64,000 nt of DNA, taken from the NCBI RefSeq assembly GCF_015352445.1, contig NZ_JADKPO010000023.1:1-64000 (forward strand). Direction: 5' to 3'. Both the position numbers and the translations under genes were made by a program. Positions 36,699-43,816 of this stretch are shown piece by piece (within the stretch, counting starts at the first letter, position 1; each line of letters starts with the position of its first letter). The stretch comes from Nocardioides agariphilus (GTDB lineage: Bacteria; Actinomycetota; Actinomycetes; Propionibacteriales; Nocardioidaceae). The notes beneath the pieces are model-generated. The model ran no database searches. It was not told where the DNA came from and saw only the letters and a list, made by a program, of their open reading frames with translations.

Positions 36699-37601
36699 GT
36701 GGGCGACGTGATGACCGTGACCGGGCCGGTGGCTGCCGACGACCTCGGCGTGACGCTGCCTCACGAGCACGTCTTCCTCGACCTCACTCGTGAGTACCGC
36801 GGCAACGGGCTGCTCAACGACGCAGACCTCGCTGCGACCGAGCTGCAGAGGTACGCCGACGCGGGAGGTCGCACGATCGTCGACGTCACGACCGGGGGCC
36901 TGCGCGGCGACCCAGCCGGCCTGCGTGTCATGTCCGAGCGCACGGGTCTGCAGATCGTGCGCGGCGCCGGGTTCTACCGACGCGCCTACTTCCCCCCGGA
37001 GCTCGACGAGCTCTCGACCGATGCCGTCACCGACCTCATCGTCCGCGAGATCGAGGAAGGGACCGACGGCGTGCGCGCGGGGATCATCGGTGAGATCGGC
37101 TGCGACCGCTTCATCTCGGCGGTGGAGGAGCGGTCGTTTCGGGCCGCGGCGCGCGCCCATCGGCGTACGGGACTGACGATCACCACGCACGCGGCGCGGT
37201 GGCCCGTGGGCACCGCCCAGCTCGACCTGCTGGCCGAGGAGGGCGTGGACCCCGGCCGGGTGGTGATCGGGCATTGCGACATGGTCCCCGACCACGACTA
37301 CCACCTCGCGATCGCGCGGCGTGGTGCCTGGGTCCAGTTCGACACGGTGCAGGGCGTGCACGAGTGGGACACCGAGCAGCGGCTGGGCTGGCTGCGCAGC
37401 CTGGCCGACCACGGCTTCCTCGATCGCGTGCTGCTCAGCCAGGACGTCTGCCTGCGCAGCGACTACGCCTCGATGGGAGGGCCGGGCTACGTCTACGTCG
37501 TCACCGAGTTCGCCGACCGACTCAAGGAGGCCGGGTTCGACGAGGCCGACGTGCGGCGACTGCTCGTCGACAACCCGCGGCGCATGCTCACAGGTCGATA
37601 G
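36699..37601 (+). CDS. Phosphotriesterase-family metal-dependent hydrolase
   Basis: About 300 residues from the GTG at 36699 (ATG 36711 is the alternative). It has the PTE metal ligands in order: HEH (H22, H24), the bridging acidic residue in GEIGCD where some members have carbamylated Lys, H in THAARWP, H in IGHCD and D in LSQDVCLR. Members act as lactonases or organophosphate hydrolases. CAGGAT lies 8 nt before the GTG and may be the -10 of a leaderless mRNA. Divergent from the CocE-like gene and overlapping the convergent DmpA-like gene by 14 nt. Confidence 0.87.
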   Translation: MGDVMTVTGPVAADDLGVTLPHEHVFLDLTREYRGNGLLNDADLAATELQRYADAGGRTIVDVTTGGLRGDPAGLRVMSERTGLQIVRGAGFYRRAYFPPELDELSTDAVTDLIVREIEEGTDGVRAGIIGEIGCDRFISAVEERSFRAAARAHRRTGLTITTHAARWPVGTAQLDLLAEEGVDPGRVVIGHCDMVPDHDYHLAIARRGAWVQFDTVQGVHEWDTEQRLGWLRSLADHGFLDRVLLSQDVCLRSDYASMGGPGYVYVVTEFADRLKEAGFDEADVRRLLVDNPRRMLTGR

Positions 37602-38712
37602 CCGGATCGATCGTGGGCCGGATCGCCGGTCGTCCGTACTTCGACATGGCCGCGATCAGCAGGTCGTGGGGGAGCCCGTGGATGGTGACCCCGCGTGCGG
37701 TCATCGTCGGCGAGGCCAGTAGGCAGTTGAGGATGGCCTCCTCCGTCGCCTCGACGACCGCGTCGAAGAGCGGGTTCATGGCCTGGTTCGCGACAGTGCG
37801 CACCTCCGCGACCGTCGCCTGGCTGTCGATCCGGGCGAAACCGCGGTTGCCTGTCGCGAAGGCGAGGAACAGGTCACCGCTGCCGTTCTCGCCGACGCCG
37901 CCCATCCGCCCGACGCCGAGGGACGCACGCTGTGCCAGGCGGCGACACTGGAGCGGGAGCAGAGGGGCGTCGGTCGCGACGATGCCGATGATCGAGCCGG
38001 AGCCGGGCGGTGGCCCAAGAATGTCGCCGTCGGGGGTGCCGGGCAGCACGTCGTAGGGGATCTCGAGCCCCACCGGCACGCCGTCGACCGAGAAGCGCGA
38101 CCGGCGTCCGTAGTTGGCCTGGACCAGCACCCCGACGGTCCAGTGACCCTCGGCGTGCACGACTCGACGCGAGGCCGTGCCGATGCCGCCCTTGAACTCG
38201 TGGCAGATCATGCCTGTCCCACCACCGACCGATCCCTCGGCCACAGGTCCGGAGGTGGCAGCGCGGTAGGCCGCCTTGGCGTGCTCGGCCGTCACGTGGA
38301 AGCCGTTGACGTCGTTGAGGGTGCCGTCCCAGGTCTCGGCGACGACCGGCAGTGCCCAGGCCTCGATGCCATCGGGCAGCTCCTCGACCTCGATCTCCAC
38401 CAGCGCGTCGCGGACGATGCCGACGCTGTGGGTGTTGGTGATGCCGATGGGGGAGTGCAGCAGGCCGACCTCCTCGAGCCACGGTAGGCCGGTCATCTCG
38501 CCGTTGCCGTTGAGACGGTGGTACGCCGCGTAGACAGGGTCGTTGCCGACGTTGCCGTCGTGGGGGACGACGACCGTGACTCCCGTGCGGACGTCGTCGC
38601 CCTCGATGAGGGTCGTGTGTCCGACCCGCACGCCGGGCACGTCGGTGATGGCGTCGTTGTCGCCAGGTTCCAGGGAGCCGATGACGATGCCGAGGTCGCG
38701 TGCGCGCGTCAC
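37588..38712 (-). CDS. P1-family aminopeptidase (DmpA-like)
   Basis: A 374-residue N-terminal nucleophile enzyme. VPGVRVGHTT (about 24-33) opens the fold, and PPPGSGSIIGIVATDAPL marks the self-cleavage site at Gly-Ser, after which the Ser is the catalytic N-terminus. HSPIGITNTHSVG and ENGSGDLFLAF are other family signatures. DmpA and relatives cleave L-aminoacyl amides/D-esters or beta-peptides. Its start overlaps the stop of the M20 peptidase gene (38709-38712), so the two are made together. Confidence 0.92.
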   Translation of the reverse strand: MTRARDLGIVIGSLEPGDNDAITDVPGVRVGHTTLIEGDDVRTGVTVVVPHDGNVGNDPVYAAYHRLNGNGEMTGLPWLEEVGLLHSPIGITNTHSVGIVRDALVEIEVEELPDGIEAWALPVVAETWDGTLNDVNGFHVTAEHAKAAYRAATSGPVAEGSVGGGTGMICHEFKGGIGTASRRVVHAEGHWTVGVLVQANYGRRSRFSVDGVPVGLEIPYDVLPGTPDGDILGPPPGSGSIIGIVATDAPLLPLQCRRLAQRASLGVGRMGGVGENGSGDLFLAFATGNRGFARIDSQATVAEVRTVANQAMNPLFDAVVEATEEAILNCLLASPTMTARGVTIHGLPHDLLIAAMSKYGRPAIRPTIDPAIDL

Positions 38713-40040
38713 AGGAGCGCCTTGGCCAGGTGCAGGTGGAACCGCACCGACGCGGACAGGTCATCGACGTGCACGCGCTCGTCGGCGTTGTGGTAGCCCG
38801 ACTCGAGCACCTCGATGGGAGTGGTGAAGAACGGCTGGAAGCCGTAGGCCGCGGTGTTTCCGGCCGCTCGCAGGAAGCTGGAGTCGGTGAACCCGGTGCC
38901 CAGGCTCGGCAGCAGGTAGGCGTCGGGAAGCTCCTGGGCGACCCAGTCCCGGATCGCGTCGATCACCGGCCCCGTGGGCGGGGAGGCGCTCCCGGGGATG
39001 AGCTTGTCGGGCCAGGAGAGGTCGAAGTCGACGCCGCCGCCGATCCTCTCCCGCACGGCCGCCTCGACGTCGGCCTCGGTCGTGCCCGGCAGGATCCGGC
39101 AGTCGAGCTCGACCCAGGCCCGGCTGGGCATCACGTTGAGGGCATCCGAGGCGCCCACCCTGGTCGGTGCCATCGTGGTGCCGGCCAGCGCCGGTAGCCA
39201 GTGCTCCAGCTCGGGATGCAACGCGCCCGCGGTGGCCAGCGCCTCGTTGAGGTCGTCGTAGTCGTCCGAGCCCAGGAGGACACCGAGCATCTGGTCGACG
39301 AGTGGGTGCCTGACCGGAGCGGGCAGGCCTCGGCCGATCCGGGCGATCACCTCGGCGAGGTGCGGCACCGCGTTGTCGGCCTTCGTCGGGGTGCTGGCGT
39401 GGCCGGCCTCGCCGAGCGCGGTGACCCGGGCGGGGTAGGTGCCCTTCTCGCCGACCGCTACCCCCACCAACGTGCGGCCGTCGGTGAGCTCGAGTCGCTC
39501 ACCGCCGCCCTCGTTGACGCTGAGGTCGGGCCGGATGTCGGGGCGCGCGTCGAGCAGCCAGCGCATGCCCACGTCGGCCATCCCGTCCTCCTCGTCGGCG
39601 ACCGCGAGCAGCCAGAGGTCCCCGCGCGGGCGCCACCCGGACCGGACCAGCTCCTTGATCGCAACAGCGCGGGCGGCGACGTGCCCCTTGGTGTCGATGG
39701 CGCCGCGACCCCACAGGTAGCCGTCGTCTGTGACCACGGCCTCGAAGGGCGGGTGGGTCCAGTCGCGTACGTCGACCGGCACGACGTCGGTGTGACCCAC
39801 GAGCGCGAGGCTGGGTGCCGTGCCCCTCTCGGTGCCCGGCACCCGCGCAACCAGGTTGGCGCGGTGGCCGAAGCCCTCGCGGGCGACCAGCTCGCACTCG
39901 ATGCCGACCTCGCCGAGGTACTCGGCCAGGTGCTGCGCGACCAGCGTCTCGTGGCCGTCGTGCGCCCCGAACGCGTTGCTGGTGTCGAACCGGATGATGT
40001 CGCGGGCCAGCTCGACGACTTCGTCCTGCAGAGGATCCAT
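38709..40040 (-). CDS. M20/M28-family zinc metallopeptidase (ArgE/DapE-like)
   Basis: A 443-residue enzyme. The first zinc ligand is in LVGHTDVVPVD, the bridging Asp is in WGRGAIDTKGH, and the catalytic acid pair is in VADEEDGM. The lid dimerisation domain lies at about 195-325 (GEAGHASTP). The last His ligand is probably in ESGYHNADERVHV. Activity is probably dipeptidase or N-acyl amino acid deacylase. TAGGTT at 40052-40047 lies 6 nt before the ATG with no Shine-Dalgarno sequence, so the mRNA may be leaderless. A long inverted repeat sits just upstream. Confidence 0.92.
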   Translation of the reverse strand: MDPLQDEVVELARDIIRFDTSNAFGAHDGHETLVAQHLAEYLGEVGIECELVAREGFGHRANLVARVPGTERGTAPSLALVGHTDVVPVDVRDWTHPPFEAVVTDDGYLWGRGAIDTKGHVAARAVAIKELVRSGWRPRGDLWLLAVADEEDGMADVGMRWLLDARPDIRPDLSVNEGGGERLELTDGRTLVGVAVGEKGTYPARVTALGEAGHASTPTKADNAVPHLAEVIARIGRGLPAPVRHPLVDQMLGVLLGSDDYDDLNEALATAGALHPELEHWLPALAGTTMAPTRVGASDALNVMPSRAWVELDCRILPGTTEADVEAAVRERIGGGVDFDLSWPDKLIPGSASPPTGPVIDAIRDWVAQELPDAYLLPSLGTGFTDSSFLRAAGNTAAYGFQPFFTTPIEVLESGYHNADERVHVDDLSASVRFHLHLAKALL

Positions 40041-40064
40041 GCGCGGAACCTACCCAGAAGCGGG

Positions 40065-40114
40065 ACAACGTCATACGAAGTGGTCGCCGGAGCAGCCGCT
40101 TCGTATGACGTTGT
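40065..40114. repeat. Perfect 16-bp inverted repeat upstream of the M20 operon
   Basis: ACAACGTCATACGAAG (40065-40080) recurs inverted at 40099-40114, separated by 18 nt. The proximal arm overlaps the position where a -35 element for the M20 gene's promoter would lie (about 40070-40075). The arm contains the small dyad CGT-CAT-ACG. It could be a two-site operator, or a terminator stem for the upstream ABC operon; no U-tract follows in that direction. Confidence 0.7.
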
Positions 40115-40154
40115 TTCCTTGTGTCCCCTGTATTCAGTTGTGAGCTGCGTCGGA

Positions 40155-40976
40155 CTACTTGACCTCGGACCGCAGCACCCGCCACAGGCCGAAGGCCAGC
40201 GGGAGGAGCAGCCACGCGGCGCCGGTAACGGCGAGCGAGGCCCAGTCCTGGGCGGTGAAGCCGCCGTCGAAAAGCCCGGTCTGGTTGAACTGGAAGTCCA
40301 CCCAGCGCTGTGCGTCGGCGTACCAGTCCTGGGCGCCGGCCAGCAGCGCCGAGAGCGTGGGCAGCACCATCGAGTAGACGAAGTACCCGACGATCGCGGC
40401 AGCCGAGTTGCGGAACAGCACACCGAGCGTGAAGCCCATCAGCAGGCCCAGGCCGTTGCCGGCGAGGATGTAGAGCACCTCGCTGACCGTCATGTCCCAG
40501 GTGGTGGGTACGCCCGCGAGCTGGCTGCCGATCACGTTGCCGAGCGCGCCGACGGCGAGCGCGACCAGGATCGAGGTGATCCCGATCAGCACCGTGTCGA
40601 TCAGCTTGGCCACGACCACGCGGCTGCGGCTCGGCACCATCGTGAAGGTCGTGAGGCCGGTGCGCTGGCTCCACTCGCTGGTGATCGAGAGAGCGGCGAT
40701 GATCGGCAGCACGATCGTCATCGGGATGCCGATGGCGCCCGCGAAGCTGTCGTAGGTCTGCTCGTCGGCCGGTGCGAAGAGGATCACCGCGCCGGTGGCG
40801 ATCACCGACAGGATGACGATGCTGGCCATCAGCCAGAAGCCCGAGCGCGTGTCGAACATCTTGCGCAGCTCGACGCCCATGATGGTGCGCATCGGGATGG
40901 GTTCGTACGTCGTCCGCTTCTTGCGGGCGACCTGCTCGCCGACGCCTGTGGTCGGGGCCAGTGTCGCGGTGCTCAT
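40155..40976 (-). CDS. ABC-2 type transporter permease
   Basis: A 273-residue membrane protein starting at an ATG that overlaps the ATPase stop (ATGA). The soluble N-terminus (1-45) precedes about six hydrophobic segments; TSEWSQRTGLTTFTMVPSR between helices two and three is typical of ABC-2 export permeases. With the upstream ATPase it forms a two-gene exporter of unknown substrate, similar to drug or bacteriocin self-protection exporters. Confidence 0.9.
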   Translation of the reverse strand: MSTATLAPTTGVGEQVARKKRTTYEPIPMRTIMGVELRKMFDTRSGFWLMASIVILSVIATGAVILFAPADEQTYDSFAGAIGIPMTIVLPIIAALSITSEWSQRTGLTTFTMVPSRSRVVVAKLIDTVLIGITSILVALAVGALGNVIGSQLAGVPTTWDMTVSEVLYILAGNGLGLLMGFTLGVLFRNSAAAIVGYFVYSMVLPTLSALLAGAQDWYADAQRWVDFQFNQTGLFDGGFTAQDWASLAVTGAAWLLLPLAFGLWRVLRSEVK

Positions 40977-41890
40977 GCTGCTGCTCCTGCGTTCGTGTCG
41001 GTGGTGTCGTCGCGTTGGGTGTCGGCGGTCAGGGCGAGGAACATCTCCTCGAGTCCGGCGCCGTCGGCCGGCCGGAGCTCGCGCAGGGCGATGCCGGCGG
41101 CCAGGGCCACGGTCCCGACCTCGTCGGTGGTGGCCTCGGTGCGAAGGCCCTGGTCGGACTGCTCGGTGTGGTGGCCGGCGGCGTTGAGCGCCGCGGCGAG
41201 TGCGGCGTGGTCGGCGGCGCGGACGTAGGTGCCGGCAGCCTCGAGCAGCTCGTGCTTGGTGCCCTGCGCCACGACGCGGCCCTGGCCGATGACCACGATG
41301 TCGTCGGCGATGACCTCGATCTCGTGCAGCAGGTGGCTGGAGAGCAGCACGGTGCCGCCGTGGTTGGCGAACCCGCGCAGCAGGTCGCGCATCCACCGGA
41401 TGCCGGCGGGGTCCAAGCCGTTGGCCGGCTCGTCGAGGATGAGGACCTCGGGGTCGCCGATCAGGGCGGCAGCGATGCCCAGCCGCTGGCGCATGCCGAG
41501 GGAGTAGTCGCGGACGCGGCGGCCCGCCTCCTCGTCGGTCAGGCTGACCAGGGCCAGCATGTCCTCGACGCGCCCCTTGGGCATCCGCATCGTGCGCTGC
41601 GCGATGGTGAGGATCTCGCGGCCGGTGCGGCCGGCGTGCTGGGCGGAGGCGTCGAGGAGGACGCCGACCTCGCGGCCGGGGTTCGGCAGGTCGGAGTAGT
41701 GGCGGCCGAGGATGGTGGCCTCGCCGGAGGACGACGGGGTCAGCCCGACCATGATCCGCATGGTCGTGGACTTCCCGGCGCCGTTGGGGCCCAAGAAGCC
41801 GGTGACCCGGCCGGGGTGGGCGGTGAAGGTGACGTCGTCGACGGCGCGGAACGCGCCGTAGGTCTTGCTCAGGTGGGAGACGTTGATCAT
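40973..41890 (-). CDS. ABC transporter ATP-binding protein (exporter type)
   Basis: A 305-residue ATPase from the ATG at 41890. It has Walker A GPNGAGKSTT, signature YSLGMRQRLG, Walker B VLILDEPANGLDPAG and H-loop LLSSHLLHE, followed by a 90-residue C-terminal domain of the DrrA/BcrA kind. CAGGCT lies 7 nt before the ATG. It is coupled to the ABC-2 permease downstream. The frame extends upstream of 41890, but the family begins at MINVSHLSKTYG. Confidence 0.93.
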   Translation of the reverse strand: MINVSHLSKTYGAFRAVDDVTFTAHPGRVTGFLGPNGAGKSTTMRIMVGLTPSSSGEATILGRHYSDLPNPGREVGVLLDASAQHAGRTGREILTIAQRTMRMPKGRVEDMLALVSLTDEEAGRRVRDYSLGMRQRLGIAAALIGDPEVLILDEPANGLDPAGIRWMRDLLRGFANHGGTVLLSSHLLHEIEVIADDIVVIGQGRVVAQGTKHELLEAAGTYVRAADHAALAAALNAAGHHTEQSDQGLRTEATTDEVGTVALAAGIALRELRPADGAGLEEMFLALTADTQRDDTTDTNAGAAA

Positions 41891-42007
41891 GGGCCTCAGC
41901 CTGGGTCCGCGGCGCACGATCCCGCTTCGGGTATCCGCCTGACCCGACACCTGACCGCACCCTGAGAACCCGTCAGGGTCCGACCCTGAGACCCTGCAGA
42001 CCGCGCA

Positions 42008-42796
42008 CTAGTCGGCCGGGTAGCGCTCGACGCCGACCTGGACCTCGGAGTCGGTGAATCCGACGCTGCGGTAGACGCGGATCGCGAGGTAGTCGGGGTC
42101 GGCGACCATCACCAGGGTCTCGGCGCCGAGGTCGGCGAACCCGAACCTGCTGATCTCATGGACGAGGGTGCCGGCCAGCCCGCGCCCGCGAGCGTCCGGG
42201 TGGGTCTTGACCGTCTGGAACCGGGCCAGACCTGGCGAGGCCCGGAACAGTCCCATCGACGACAGGAGCCGGCCGTCCTCGAACGCTCCCCAGTACTGCC
42301 CGTGACCGGCGTCGGCCAGGGCCCGGTGCTGCCGGGCGCGGCCCGTGCTGAACTCCAGGCTGTACGCCGCCGCCTCACCGGCCATGGTCAGCTCGACCTG
42401 CTGCTCCCAGTCGGCGTCGTTGTGGAGAGGCCGGTAGGTCGCGTCGCGGTTGGGTCGAGCAGGCTCGTGCACGGATGCGGCCGTCATGACCGAGGCCACG
42501 TCGACGTCGAGGCCCAGGTCGACGAAAGGCGACGCGTCGTCCGCCGTACCGCTGGTTCCGTCGATGCCGAAGGTGCGGTGGGCGGCCGCCGGATGCGCCG
42601 ACTCGAAGACGCCGAGCCACTGACGGGCGTCCGCAGCGTGTGCCGGGGGAGCGGCCAGGAGCACGAAGTTGCCCCAGTAGAAGGTCGGGTTGTCGGGAGT
42701 GGTCACCACGATGTGGTCGCCGCGGTCCTCGAGCACGCTGCCCGAGATCTCCAGCAGCGCGAGGTCGGTGCGCCAGCCCAGGCCCTGGATGTCCAT
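42008..42796 (-). CDS. GNAT-family N-acetyltransferase
   Basis: A 262-residue protein. The C-terminal half (about 120-255) is a GNAT fold with the acetyl-CoA loop THPDARGRGLAGTLVH and the closing strand RVYRSVGFTDSE. The N-terminal half (about 1-110) is a second, degenerate domain of similar type. The substrate is unknown. TACCGT at 42809-42804 lies 7 nt before the ATG, again the leaderless pattern. It is divergent from the SOS-boxed gene at 42881. Confidence 0.87.
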   Translation of the reverse strand: MDIQGLGWRTDLALLEISGSVLEDRGDHIVVTTPDNPTFYWGNFVLLAAPPAHAADARQWLGVFESAHPAAAHRTFGIDGTSGTADDASPFVDLGLDVDVASVMTAASVHEPARPNRDATYRPLHNDADWEQQVELTMAGEAAAYSLEFSTGRARQHRALADAGHGQYWGAFEDGRLLSSMGLFRASPGLARFQTVKTHPDARGRGLAGTLVHEISRFGFADLGAETLVMVADPDYLAIRVYRSVGFTDSEVQVGVERYPAD

Positions 42797-42845
42797 GGCC
42801 GGGACGGTACCGACCCGGCTGAATCGGGTCGACAGGGTTCCCGGG

Positions 42846-42874
42846 TTGACTCGAACACACGTTCGATCAACACT
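42846..42874 (+). promoter_or_regulatory. Promoter with LexA (SOS) box between -35 and -10
   Basis: TCGAACACACGTTCGA (42851-42866) is a perfect SOS box. TTGACT (42846-42851) fits a -35 element, and AACACT (42869-42874), 17 nt on, could be the -10, 6 nt before the ATG at 42881. LexA bound here would block RNA polymerase. The GNAT gene's start lies on the other side (42796), 50 bp away. Confidence 0.78.
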
Positions 42875-42880
42875 GGATGG

Positions 42881-43312
42881 ATGGCGTGGGGATTCGCACC
42901 GGAACCTGAGCAGAAGGGGGCAGGCCTCTCACGCACGCCCGGCACCGACGGCATCGCCCCGGCCGGCTGGCCGCGCGAGGTGCGGCCTCCGGGTGTGCCG
43001 GGCTGGGAGAGGTCGGCGGCCGAGTGGCTGCTCGACCTGTGTCCGGCCGACTGGCGCGGCTACCCCGGCCTGCGACGGCACCTGGTGGTGCTCGCCCGCT
43101 TCGCCTTGCTCCACGTCGAGGCCGGCCAGGCCGCCGCTGCACGCGGCCTCAGCGAGACCCGGGCCGACCTCCGCGACGTCGCCGACCTCGACGTGATCGA
43201 CGCGGCCGTGCAGACCTGGCAGCTCGAGCAGGCCCGGTTGGTCGGTCTGCGCCGCGCCGTCGGGCTGGTCGAGGACGCGGTCCGCGGCCGCAGGTTCACA
43301 GCACGTCTCTAG
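42881..43312 (+). CDS. SOS-boxed protein of unknown function
   Basis: A 143-residue protein. The N-terminus is proline- and glycine-rich (FAPEPEQKGAG, PREVRPPGVPGWE). From about residue 47 it is helical (AAEWLLDLCPADWR; LVVLARFALLHVEAG; GLSETRADLRDVADLDVIDA), ending with a basic helix. No membrane segment, signal peptide or known motif is seen. The start at 42881 is set by the promoter and LexA box just upstream; there is no clear Shine-Dalgarno sequence. Its control suggests a role in the DNA-damage response. I recall similar unnamed proteins in actinobacteria but cannot name the family. Confidence 0.8.
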   Translation: MAWGFAPEPEQKGAGLSRTPGTDGIAPAGWPREVRPPGVPGWERSAAEWLLDLCPADWRGYPGLRRHLVVLARFALLHVEAGQAAAARGLSETRADLRDVADLDVIDAAVQTWQLEQARLVGLRRAVGLVEDAVRGRRFTARL

Positions 43313-43353
43313 GGGGCGTCTCTAGGGGGCGTCTCTAGGGGGCGTCTCTAGGG
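43305..43353. repeat. 13-bp tandem repeat (about 3.8 copies)
   Basis: The unit GTCTCTAGGGGGC occurs three times in exact succession (43305-43317, 43318-43330, 43331-43343) plus a partial fourth. The first copy contains the TAG stop of the SOS-boxed gene, and the last partial copy forms the TAGGGT -10-like hexamer of the NUDIX gene. Copy-number change could alter spacing to that promoter. Confidence 0.9.
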
Positions 43354-43360
43354 TGACCTG

Positions 43361-43807
43361 GTGCCCGAGAGCCATCGCTTCGCCGGTGTCGTCCTCGTCG
43401 ACCGCCGCGGCTGGCTCCTGCTCCAGGAGCGCGACGAGCACCCGCGCATCGACCCCGACAAGTGGGGTCTGGTGGGCGGACACCTCGACCCGGGGGAGGA
43501 CTTCGAGCCGGCCGCCTACCGAGAGCTGGCCGAGGAGACGGAGATCGTCGTACCTTCCGGGTCCCTGCGGTTCTGGAAGGTCTTCGACGTCGACCACTCC
43601 GAGGCCTACGGCACCACCGACCAGATGGCCGTGTACGTCGCCCCGACCGACCTCACCGATGCCGACGTCGTGTGCCACGAAGGCCGCCAGATCGTCTTCG
43701 TCGATCCCGTTGCGGCTCTCGGGCTTCCGCTGACGAACGCTGCCTCGGTGATCGTGCCCGAGCTGCTCTCCTCCGCCCTCTACGGCGAGCTCGTGCGGGC
43801 TCACTAG
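43361..43807 (+). CDS. NUDIX hydrolase
   Basis: A 148-residue protein with the NUDIX box in GHLDPGEDFEPAAYRELAEETEI (two halves, about residues 41-63), of the form G-x5-E-x7-RE-x2-EE. It should cleave a nucleoside diphosphate-linked compound. Substrate unknown. TAGGGT (43349-43354) lies 6 nt before the GTG start and there is no Shine-Dalgarno sequence. The stop TAG is part of the -10-like hexamer of the next gene. Confidence 0.9.
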   Translation: MPESHRFAGVVLVDRRGWLLLQERDEHPRIDPDKWGLVGGHLDPGEDFEPAAYRELAEETEIVVPSGSLRFWKVFDVDHSEAYGTTDQMAVYVAPTDLTDADVVCHEGRQIVFVDPVAALGLPLTNAASVIVPELLSSALYGELVRAH

Positions 43808-43816
43808 CCTGATCGG

